From RGIG6353 sp964650465 (lineage in GTDB: Bacteria; Bacillota; Clostridia; Oscillospirales; SIG627): 64,000 nucleotides of DNA. The DNA lies in the NCBI GenBank assembly GCA_964650465.1, contig CAZYTA010000006.1:11284-75283 (forward strand). The letters run 5' to 3'. Of this stretch, positions 27,317-34,778 are shown piece after piece (within the stretch, counting starts at the first letter, position 1; every line of letters starts with the position of its first letter). The position numbers and the translations under genes are program-made. The notes beneath the pieces were generated by a model, which worked only from the letters and a program-made list of their open reading frames with translations, searched no databases and was not told where the DNA came from.

Positions 27317-28324
27317 TTATCTCCTTGTTATCTCAATTAAATGTGCTATTCCGGGAATTGAAAGCTTTTGCAATACAGAACCGGAGCTCAACAAAGCGCC
27401 TGTACCTACCAACAATACTTTTTTTAATTGTTTTTCTTGCATTTTCTTTATAATATATCCTGCAAGCACAACAGCCGAACAACCGCATCCCGAGCCTCCT
27501 GAAAAAACACTTTGCTCTTTGGAATCAAAAATTAATTCACCGCAATCCTTGTAATTTTCGCCGAGCTTCAACGAGTACAAAGGAGCGTATTCTCTCAATA
27601 GATTGGCTCCTTCTATACCTAAATCTCCTGTTGCTATTAAGTCAAAGTCTTTTTCTTTGTTACTGCTTTGTACAAAATATCTTTGAAGAGTATCCAACGC
27701 AGCCCCTGCCATAGCAGCCCCCATATTATTTGCATCTTTTATTCCTTTATCGTTTATCATCCCAAAGAGGGAAGAGGAGACCAATATGTCACTTTTAATT
27801 TCAGATGAGATTAAAAAGCTTGCCGCTCCTGTCACTGTAGTTTGGCTTGTAGGTGTTCTTTGCAGACCATATTCGAGAGGAAAACGAAATTGTCTTTCTG
27901 AAGTTGAAAAGTGTGAAGAAGCAGAGCAAATAATATTTTTAAATTTACCTCCGTCTATAAGTGATGAAGCCAGCGCTATCCCTTGCGCCATGCTTGAACA
28001 CGCTCCGTATATCCCGATGTATTGCGTGTTTGTATCTGACAATGCAAAAGAGTGTGCGACACATTGATTTTGCAAATCGCCGCCAATAATAAGATCAATG
28101 TTTGCTGATGAATTATTATTTTTATTGATGCAACACTCAAATGCCATCTTTACCATTTCGCTTTCCGCTTGTTCATATGTTTTCATTCCAAAGCGGTCAT
28201 CAGACATTGTTATGTCAAAATATTCACCGAGGGGACCTTGGATTTCTCTGGACCCAACTACCGAAGAGGAAGAAGCGATATATATGGGGGCTGAATATTC
28301 AATTAACGTTTTAAATTTGCTCAT
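27317..28324 (-). CDS. spoVAD: Stage V sporulation protein AD
   Basis: 335 residues, GGAG site before the ATG. Soluble thiolase-fold protein of the SpoVA complex that binds dipicolinic acid. Visible: IGIYGACSSMAQGIALAS (thiolase-like nucleophile region), CSASSHFSTSERQFRFPLEYG, TVTGAASFLIS, and the glycine-rich SGGSGCGCSAVVLAGY. It is separated from spoVAC by a 200-base gap with a terminator, so it probably has its own forespore promoter. Confidence 0.95.
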   Translation of the reverse strand: MSKFKTLIEYSAPIYIASSSSVVGSREIQGPLGEYFDITMSDDRFGMKTYEQAESEMVKMAFECCINKNNNSSANIDLIIGGDLQNQCVAHSFALSDTNTQYIGIYGACSSMAQGIALASSLIDGGKFKNIICSASSHFSTSERQFRFPLEYGLQRTPTSQTTVTGAASFLISSEIKSDILVSSSLFGMINDKGIKDANNMGAAMAGAALDTLQRYFVQSSNKEKDFDLIATGDLGIEGANLLREYAPLYSLKLGENYKDCGELIFDSKEQSVFSGGSGCGCSAVVLAGYIIKKMQEKQLKKVLLVGTGALLSSGSVLQKLSIPGIAHLIEITRR

Positions 28325-28492
28325 AAAAACTCCGAAAAATTATTTACTACTATTTTTTCCGTTAATTCGTTAAATATGTATACAAACCTTACCGTTAGCT
28401 GATGTTTTATTGCAGACGTCGATACTTTTAGTGATAATTATGTGAAAAATTAACAATGTGATATACAAATTGAGATTACTTTATAAAGAAGA

Positions 28493-28529
28493 TATAGATT
28501 AAGCGGCTAAATTTGCCGCTTAATCTATA
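28493..28529 (-). terminator. Terminator after spoVAC
   Basis: 15-bp perfect stem (28493-28507 with 28515-28529) and a 7-base loop. On the minus strand it follows spoVAC, whose stop codon lies in the stem. The U run is weak. Confidence 0.65.
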
Positions 28530-28959
28530 AAGTCATAAAATAATATATTATTCCATAAAGTATGCTTGATACAGTTCCATATACAATAACAGGTCCTGCG
28601 ATAATAAACATTTTTGAGCCCAAGCCCAGTACATAGCCTTCTGCGGTATAGTCAATTGCAGGGGAGACCATTGCGTTTGCGAATCCTGTAATTGGTACAA
28701 AAGTTCCTGCACCTCCGATTTTAGCAATTCTGTCAAAAACACCAATACCTGTCAGTAAGCAAGTGATAAAAATTAAAGTTAATGTGACGAACAAACGTGC
28801 ATTGTCTTCCTGAAACCCAATTGCAATATATGTTGTAAGCAAGAATTCTGCAAAAGCACAAATACCTCCGCCAAAAAGAAAAGCGAAAATCGCATCTTTT
28901 AACAATGGAGATTTTTGTGCATGATGTGTTGCATAGTATTTATAGCTTGACTTGTTCAT
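28525..28959 (-). CDS. spoVAC: Stage V sporulation protein AC
   Basis: 144 residues, AGGT-type site before the ATG. Integral membrane part of the SpoVA channel, with about four membrane segments. Family signatures: SPLLKDAIFAFLFGGGICAFAEFL, FDRIAKIGGAGTFVPITGFANAMVSPAIDYTAEGYVLGLGSKMF, and VIVYGTVSSILYGIIYY. It is first of the three spoVA genes in transcript order. Confidence 0.95.
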   Translation of the reverse strand: MNKSSYKYYATHHAQKSPLLKDAIFAFLFGGGICAFAEFLLTTYIAIGFQEDNARLFVTLTLIFITCLLTGIGVFDRIAKIGGAGTFVPITGFANAMVSPAIDYTAEGYVLGLGSKMFIIAGPVIVYGTVSSILYGIIYYFMTL

Positions 28960-29036
28960 AATACCTCAAACCTCGCATAAGTTTTTTTATATTGTACCAA
29001 GGAAGAGGAGAAGTTATACACTTTTAAAATTATATT

Positions 29037-29068
29037 CAATTATACAAAATGCAAATTTTGTATAATTG
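29037..29068 (-). terminator. Hairpin after the GME-fold gene
   Basis: 14-bp perfect AT-rich stem (29037-29050 with 29055-29068), loop of 4 bases. It sits between the minus-strand gene ending at 29097 and spoVAC; likely a weak terminator. Confidence 0.55.
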
Positions 29069-29096
29069 AGGGAACATAAAACTATAAGAATAACGG

Positions 29097-29858
29097 TTAT
29101 TCTTCAATAATAGGAATCAAGCTGCCATAATCGTATAAATTACCATTTGATAAAGACGTGCAGAATACGCCGTGGTTTTTACAAAAAGCTTTAATATCTT
29201 CGGATTGTTTGTGTGTATTTATATTACCGCAAAACGCTAAAGTATCTTTTGAAATCTTACCTGAACATCCGCCAATGAAACCGTAATTATATCCATCCAG
29301 CAAAACATTTTGGTGTTCGGTAAGCAGTACATCAATTTTATTTTTTACAGCTTTAAATATTGATGGGTCGTCGGTAATAACAGCATCATCAGATACAACC
29401 GAAACGGAGCACTTTGTATATCCCTGATTGACTTCAATGATCTCTTTTGTGTTTATTCCTAATATGTCCTTTGAAATGGTTTTTGTGTTACATATTAAAT
29501 AGTCACCTACATTAACAGCATTCAATGCAACATCGTGCGGATACTCCCTACCTAATTTTTCTGTCACTTGCCTATTGTTAAAAAAATCACAATCTTTTTT
29601 GTTGATAAGTGATATAATCTCCCTGCTGAATACCTCGTGAAAAAAATCAGATGTAAAAAAAACACCGTTTTCTAAGTGAAATAAATGGATATCTGTATGT
29701 CCGGAAATAGGCTTAGGCAGAGTATTATCACATGGTACAGTAATTGCTTTGATGCCAAGTTGCTTTAATTCATTGTCTATTATTTCCTCTGCCCTACTGT
29801 CAATTGCAATATATTTTACTTTTTTTAAAGGTAAATTTGATTTTTTAATAAAATTCAT
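29097..29858 (-). CDS. Guanidino-modifying-enzyme (GME) fold protein, DUF6873 type
   Basis: 253 residues from the ATG at 29858, which follows AGGTTGG; an upstream TTG has no better site. Pentein-fold features: SGHTDIHLFH with H54 and D56, VALNAVNVGDYLICN, VNQGYTKCSVSVVSDDAVITDD, and a C-terminal GGCSGK with Cys198 where arginine deiminases and amidinotransferases have the catalytic Cys. NALN/HDVALN-type repeats support the pseudo-symmetric propeller. A hydrolase or transferase acting on a guanidino compound is possible; the substrate is not known. Confidence 0.7.
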   Translation of the reverse strand: MNFIKKSNLPLKKVKYIAIDSRAEEIIDNELKQLGIKAITVPCDNTLPKPISGHTDIHLFHLENGVFFTSDFFHEVFSREIISLINKKDCDFFNNRQVTEKLGREYPHDVALNAVNVGDYLICNTKTISKDILGINTKEIIEVNQGYTKCSVSVVSDDAVITDDPSIFKAVKNKIDVLLTEHQNVLLDGYNYGFIGGCSGKISKDTLAFCGNINTHKQSEDIKAFCKNHGVFCTSLSNGNLYDYGSLIPIIEE

Positions 29859-29984
29859 TGTCCAACCTGTTTTAATCAAAATTTAATATTTTGGCTTGTT
29901 TTATTAAATCAATAATAAATAAATGAGTTCTGTAACTAAAAACAAATTTCTTTCAAATACTGTTATTTGTAACAGGAGTGAAAT

Positions 29985-30176
29985 ATGTATACAGAAATAT
30001 TATGTACAAAGAAGTGCTTTTATCAAACTAACGGAAAATGTATGCGAAATACCTTTGTCAAAGATGCTTGGGAACTATCAACAGACAAGGATTGTATTTT
30101 TTATAAAATAAAAACTGATACCTCATATAATACTAACGATAAATTTTGGGCAGGAATATCGTATAATTGCTACTGA
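29985..30176 (+). CDS. Small cysteine-rich protein
   Basis: 63 residues, strong ribosome site (AACAGGAGTG) 7 bases before the ATG. Cysteines are at C7, C11, C19 and C37, spaced C-x3-C-x7-C-x17-C, then CIFYKIK; the C terminus ends NCY. The pattern resembles tiny clostridial proteins often mislabelled hydroxymyristoyl-ACP dehydratase, which probably bind a metal. It has no signal peptide. It stands alone between the GME-fold gene and prfB. Confidence 0.55.
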   Translation: MYTEILCTKKCFYQTNGKCMRNTFVKDAWELSTDKDCIFYKIKTDTSYNTNDKFWAGISYNCY

Positions 30177-30263
30177 GAATATTATATAACAAATACAACC
30201 ATTGTCAAGTGGTATCAATATGTAAATATTTTCTTAATCGCATAAAAAAATAAAATAAAGCTA

Positions 30264-30292
30264 TTTACAAGACGGGATAAATATAGTATAAT
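30264..30292 (+). promoter_or_regulatory. Sigma-A-type promoter for prfB
   Basis: TTTACA at 30264-30269, 17-base spacer, TATAAT at 30287-30292; 32 bases before the TTG start of prfB. Confidence 0.75.
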
Positions 30293-30323
30293 ATTTACAG
30301 AATAATCTCGGAGGAATAGACAT

Positions 30324-31427
30324 TTGGTACTTTTATTAGAGCAATCACAACAGACTCTCGCCGATCTTGGCAAGAAAATTGATGCTTTGAGCGAATCACT
30401 TGATATTGACGGACTTACCAAATCAGTAGCCGAACTCGAAGCCAAGTCACAAGAGCCTGAGTTTTGGAATGACCCCAAAAATTCCCAAACAGTCCTTGTG
30501 CAACTTAAAGACGATAAAGAGAAATTAGAATCTTATACAGACCTAAAAAAACGCCATGAGAGTGCAACAGAGCTTTTAGAAATGGCAATAATGGATGATG
30601 ACGACAGCTTGGTTGACGAAATTCTTGCAGAAGTTGAATCTATAGAAGCAGAGTATGAAGCTCAAAAAATTCAAATTTTACTATCCGGCGAATACGATAA
30701 AAACAATGCTATTATTTCTATACACCCCGGTGCCGGCGGTACCGAAGCGCAAGATTGGGCTCAAATGCTTTTCAGAATGTATTGCAGATATGCAGAAATG
30801 CATGGTTTTAAGGCAAAAACGCTGGATTACCTCGAGGGTGATGAAGCAGGAATTAAAAGCGTTACTTTCTCGATTGAAGGTAGATTTGCTTATGGGTATT
30901 TAAAAGGAGAAAACGGTGTACACAGACTCGTTCGTGTCTCCCCTTTTGATTCTTCGGGACGGCGTCACACTTCTTTTGCTTCGGTTGAGGTGATGCCCGA
31001 GCTTTCTGATGATATTAATATCGAAATACGTGAAGAGGACCTTGAAATAGAAGCTCACAGAGCTTCAGGAGCAGGCGGACAGCATGTAAATAAAACTGAT
31101 TCTGCTATCAGAATAAGGCACATTCCCACCGGTATAATTGTTGGATGTCAAAATGAAAGAAGTCAGCTTCAGAATAAAGAAGTTGCTTTAAAAATGCTTA
31201 AAGCAAAGCTTTTGCAAATTAAGGAAAAAGAACAGCTTGATAAAATTGACAGTATAAAAGGTGTTAAGCTTAACATTGAATGGGGTGCACAAATTAGGTC
31301 GTATGTGTTTATGCCATATACCCTCGTGAAGGATCACAGAACCGAGTTTGAAACCGGTGATATTCAAAAGGTAATGGATGGAAGTCTGGATGGCTTTATA
31401 AATGCATATCTTGTTAGCCAGGTATAA
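30324..31427 (+). CDS. prfB: Peptide chain release factor 2 (no programmed frameshift)
   Basis: 367 residues, TTG start 9 bases after GGAGG. RF2 terminates at UGA and UAA codons. The GGQ motif is in SGAGGQHVNKTDSAIR, and the stop-recognition region is near residue 200. Most bacterial prfB genes carry a +1 frameshift at CTT-TGA around codon 25; here codon 26 reads CTT directly followed by GAT (30399-30404), so the gene is one open frame. It is followed by a small membrane protein gene in the same direction. Confidence 0.96.
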   Translation: MVLLLEQSQQTLADLGKKIDALSESLDIDGLTKSVAELEAKSQEPEFWNDPKNSQTVLVQLKDDKEKLESYTDLKKRHESATELLEMAIMDDDDSLVDEILAEVESIEAEYEAQKIQILLSGEYDKNNAIISIHPGAGGTEAQDWAQMLFRMYCRYAEMHGFKAKTLDYLEGDEAGIKSVTFSIEGRFAYGYLKGENGVHRLVRVSPFDSSGRRHTSFASVEVMPELSDDINIEIREEDLEIEAHRASGAGGQHVNKTDSAIRIRHIPTGIIVGCQNERSQLQNKEVALKMLKAKLLQIKEKEQLDKIDSIKGVKLNIEWGAQIRSYVFMPYTLVKDHRTEFETGDIQKVMDGSLDGFINAYLVSQV

Positions 31428-31498
31428 ATCTGTTGACCGTTCAGCGAAATTGCGGTTTAAACAGTAAATATATTTTTTCGCAGAAAAGGAGTTACATT

Positions 31499-31837
31499 AT
31501 GATCAAAAAAACAAAGCTCATTGCAGGAATTGCCCTTCTCGTTCAGTCACTGACATTTCTTATTCTTTTCTTTGTATTTTATTCAAGAAAGAAAAAATCA
31601 GCTAATGCATACCTCGGTGTAAGCCTTGCGGCGGCACTTTCAGGCGCTGCTCTTATTGTATGGCACAGAGAAGATGAAAAGGCAGAGGAAAGACTTCTCT
31701 GGGGTAGCGATTGGGAGGATTGTGAAGACCTTTTTGATGATACTTTGGACGGAGATATTGATTGCGTTATTGAAGAAAACGACGATACACTCAATACCGA
31801 AGAGGAATCCCCTGAAACTATTGTTGAGGAAATTTAA
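31499..31837 (+). CDS. Small membrane protein with acidic tail
   Basis: 112 residues; the ATG at 31499 follows AAAGGAGTTACATT and is preferred over an upstream start without a site. Two membrane segments (about 6-26 and 34-53) are joined by a short basic loop (YSRKKKSAN). The C-terminal half is very acidic (EDCEDLFDDTLDGDIDC, EENDDTLNTEEESPE). Similar short proteins occur in Clostridia without known function. It may be co-transcribed with prfB. Confidence 0.6.
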   Translation: MIKKTKLIAGIALLVQSLTFLILFFVFYSRKKKSANAYLGVSLAAALSGAALIVWHREDEKAEERLLWGSDWEDCEDLFDDTLDGDIDCVIEENDDTLNTEEESPETIVEEI

Positions 31838-31852
31838 TTAGATTGAATTATT

Positions 31853-31906
31853 AAATCAATCCCCCTATGACTCGTAAAATGATGTCATAGGGGGATTGAT
31901 TTTTTA
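31853..31906. terminator. Strong terminator between convergent genes
   Basis: 19-bp perfect stem (31853-31871 with 31884-31902), 12-base loop, then T run on the plus strand; the A-rich 5' side may let it also act for potD on the minus strand. Confidence 0.85.
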
Positions 31907-31942
31907 TCTCTCTGAAAACTGAATTAAATCAATCTTGCAATT

Positions 31943-33148
31943 TTATTCATAATCCATCTTTTTTCTTTTGTGATTACGGTATATTGTTAAACCTATTATG
32001 AATATCAAAATTGCTATAAAACAAATATAATATAAAGTATAATCATAACCATCGACCTTGAGATTATCCCAATAATCCGTCATTGTTTGAGTAATTTCTT
32101 TTGGAAGGTCTGTGAAAATATCTGTTTTTATATCCTCTGTTGGATAAATATACTCATTTTTGTATAAGGAATAGTCGGGATTGTTGACAACCTCGGTATG
32201 AGGTGAAGCGTAGTAAATATACTCTGCATTTTGAAGTGCTATCTCGGGGTCGAGCATAAAATTTATATACTTTTCCGCCGCATCTTTATTGTTTGCAGAC
32301 GTAGGTATGCACATAGCATCAACAAAATAGTTTACTCCTTCTTCCGGATATACAAATTCGAGATCGTCATTGTTGTCCTTCATAGATAGGAAGTCACCTA
32401 CGTAATAAGGCGCAAGTATTGCTTCGTTATTTTCCATTTTGTTGAAAATTTCATCCATAACATAAGACTGAACAAAAGGTTTTTCCTCAAGCAATTTGTC
32501 ATAAGCTTTTTGCCAATCCTCAGGAGCGGTAGTGTTGATGTCAATTCCAAGCAGAAATTGAGCAATCGCAAAAGCATCCCTTGGGTTATTAAACATTAAT
32601 ATGCTTCCCGAATAACGTCCATCCCACATAGCAGACCAGCTGGTAGGTGCGTCATATCCCATTCGCTCTATCATTGCGCTGTTGTAAATAAGGCCGACCA
32701 TACCTACCGTGTACGGTACAGAATATTCGTTGTTTGGGTCATAAGGAAGATTTTTATATTCCTCTGCAATGTATTTGTAATTCGGAATGTTGGAATAGTC
32801 AAGCTTTTGTAGCATTCCTTCGTTAATGAGGCGCTGGACCATATAGTCAGACGGAATAACAATGTCGTAATTTGCGCCGCCGCTCTTAAGCTTAGCGTAC
32901 ATATCTTCATTGCTCGCATAGTTGGTGTAATTTACTTTAATTCCGGTAATTCTTGTAAATTCCGCATTTAAATCAAGTGAACCTTCTGAACCGTCCGATA
33001 TATATTCACCCCAGTTATATACATTAATATACTCTCCTGTCAGCGGATGAACATAGTCGCTGCCGTATTCGAGATAATCTTTTGCAGAAACCGATACAGA
33101 TTGCACCAAACAAAGGATAAGGAGAAACACAGAAGTTAGCTTTTTCAT
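31943..33148 (-). CDS. potD: Spermidine/putrescine-type ABC transporter substrate-binding protein with C-terminal membrane anchor
   Basis: 401 residues. N-terminal signal peptide (about 1-22, ending SVSA) with no lipobox Cys. The binding-protein body is of the PotD/PotF type (YINVYNWGEYIS, FTRITGIKVNYTNYASNEDMYAKL, YDIVIPSDYMVQRL, LPYDPNNEYSVPYTVGMVGLIYN). The C-terminal ~30 residues hold a membrane segment (about 373-391) followed by a basic tail (RNHKRKKMD). The protein is thus probably tethered by this C-terminal helix rather than by lipid. It overlaps potC by 4 bases. Confidence 0.92.
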   Translation of the reverse strand: MKKLTSVFLLILCLVQSVSVSAKDYLEYGSDYVHPLTGEYINVYNWGEYISDGSEGSLDLNAEFTRITGIKVNYTNYASNEDMYAKLKSGGANYDIVIPSDYMVQRLINEGMLQKLDYSNIPNYKYIAEEYKNLPYDPNNEYSVPYTVGMVGLIYNSAMIERMGYDAPTSWSAMWDGRYSGSILMFNNPRDAFAIAQFLLGIDINTTAPEDWQKAYDKLLEEKPFVQSYVMDEIFNKMENNEAILAPYYVGDFLSMKDNNDDLEFVYPEEGVNYFVDAMCIPTSANNKDAAEKYINFMLDPEIALQNAEYIYYASPHTEVVNNPDYSLYKNEYIYPTEDIKTDIFTDLPKEITQTMTDYWDNLKVDGYDYTLYYICFIAILIFIIGLTIYRNHKRKKMDYE

Positions 33149-33954
33149 TTTCTCTCTCCCCTTTCGTGCGATTTTTTGTCATCCTTTATTGTGTTGATAA
33201 GGATGAGCAATACAAGAATTGCTACAAACATCAAAGTAGAAAGAGCATACATATCCGGGGTAACACGTCTCTTCGTCATTGAATAAATTCTCAGCGGCAA
33301 GGTTTGAAATTCAGGACCGCTTGCAAAATAACTTATAACAAAATCATCAAGAGACAATGTAAACGCCATTATCATTCCCGTAATAATACCCGGAATGATA
33401 GAAGGTATTACTACTTTAAAAAAAGCTTGAATAGGTGTACATCCCAAATCCTGAGCAGCTTCCGAAAGATGAGGGTCCAACTGCTTTAATTTCGGAAGGA
33501 CAGAGAGAATTACATAGGGCAAATTGAATGTTACGTGTGCTATAAGAAGTGTTGTAAACCCAAGCACTCCCGATATCCCGAAAATGCTTCCTGCAAAAAC
33601 AAAAAGAAGCATCAAAGAAACGCCGGTAACAATATCAGCATTCATCATAGGGATATTTGTGAGGGTCATTATTATAGAACGGATTGGTCCGTTTTTCATG
33701 TAGCTGATACCTACTGCGGCAGCGGTTCCAAGTATAGTTGAAATTATTGCAGACAACAAAGCAAGCAATAAGGTGTTATACAACGCCTTAAGCGTTTCGG
33801 CATCACGGAAAAGCTCAGAATACCATTTCAGAGAAAAGCCTTCAAATACGGATGTACTGTTTGAAGAATTGAAAGAATATACTACAAGCACTAAAATGGG
33901 AGCGTACATAAATATGAGAATAAGCGCTGTGTAAATGCGTGAAAGAGTTTTCAT
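33145..33954 (-). CDS. potC: Polyamine-type ABC transporter permease
   Basis: 269 residues, six membrane segments. Permease of the PotC kind with the ATPase-coupling EAA loop (EAAQDLGCTPIQAFFKVVIPSIIPGI, about residues 170-195). It starts MKTLSRIYTALILIFMYAPILVLVVYSFN as expected for the family. Overlaps its neighbours by 4 bases on both sides. Confidence 0.94.
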   Translation of the reverse strand: MKTLSRIYTALILIFMYAPILVLVVYSFNSSNSTSVFEGFSLKWYSELFRDAETLKALYNTLLLALLSAIISTILGTAAAVGISYMKNGPIRSIIMTLTNIPMMNADIVTGVSLMLLFVFAGSIFGISGVLGFTTLLIAHVTFNLPYVILSVLPKLKQLDPHLSEAAQDLGCTPIQAFFKVVIPSIIPGIITGMIMAFTLSLDDFVISYFASGPEFQTLPLRIYSMTKRRVTPDMYALSTLMFVAILVLLILINTIKDDKKSHERGERK

Positions 33955-34778
33955 ACCACCATACCTCCTTCATCGTCTTCACCTGTAAAGGTATTCATAA
34001 ATGCCATACAAACAAGCAATAAAATCATGAGAACAAGAGAAATTGAAGCTCCCAGATTATAGTTATACGATGTTTGGAATTGGCGTTCTATGGTGTCACC
34101 TATCATGTCGTATTTTCCGCCGCCAAGCTTCTGTGAGATATAGAATGTGCTGACAGACGGTACAAACACCATTGTAATTCCGGACGCAACTCCAGGAAGG
34201 CTGAGCGGAAGAATAACCTTTGAAAAAATCTTGAATCTATTGCATCCCAAGTCCTGTGCAGCTTCAATAACGCTTTTGTCCATTTTTGAAATAACAGAGT
34301 ATATGGGTAAAACCATATACGGCATGAAGTTATACACCATTCCGAGTATAACAGCACCTGACGTATTTATCATGTGCACAGGTTCTAATCCCAACTTGCT
34401 GATAACAAAGTTGATAATTCCATTGTCACTGAGAATGTTCATCCATGAATAAGTTCTGATGAGGAAGTTCATCCACATAGGAACCATTAACAGAACAATA
34501 ATTGTAGATTGATACCTGGTGCTTTTTTGAGAAATAGCGTATGCGAGAGGAAAAGCAAGTATCAAGCTTATAACTGTAGTAATTAATCCATAAAGAATGG
34601 AACGGATAAAAATTCCGGCGTAATTATCAAGCGCTATTATATTGTCAAGGGTAAAGTTTCCGTCCGAATTTGTGAAAGAGTAGTAAAAAACCATCAATAA
34701 GGGTGCAAAAATGAAAATAAGCATCCAAACTATGTACGGAGAGGCACAAAGCTTGGCGTAAAGAGTTCTTCTTTTCAT
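33951..34778 (-). CDS. potB: Polyamine-type ABC transporter permease
   Basis: 275 residues, six membrane segments, of the PotB kind. N terminus SPYIVWMLIFIFAPLLMVFYYSF; coupling loop EAAQDLGCNRFKIFSKVILPLSLPGV (about 185-210), followed by FVPSVSTFYISQKLGG, the PotB-type equivalent of FIPALGEF. With PotC it forms the membrane pore. Overlaps potA by 4 bases. Confidence 0.94.
   Translation of the reverse strand: MKRRTLYAKLCASPYIVWMLIFIFAPLLMVFYYSFTNSDGNFTLDNIIALDNYAGIFIRSILYGLITTVISLILAFPLAYAISQKSTRYQSTIIVLLMVPMWMNFLIRTYSWMNILSDNGIINFVISKLGLEPVHMINTSGAVILGMVYNFMPYMVLPIYSVISKMDKSVIEAAQDLGCNRFKIFSKVILPLSLPGVASGITMVFVPSVSTFYISQKLGGGKYDMIGDTIERQFQTSYNYNLGASISLVLMILLLVCMAFMNTFTGEDDEGGMVV

Noticed and set aside
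28325..29036. SigmaG-type promoters before spoVAC and spoVAD (GTATA and CAATATA-like strings)
   Set aside because: Spacing and the -10 match are poor; I cannot support them beyond chance in AT-rich DNA.
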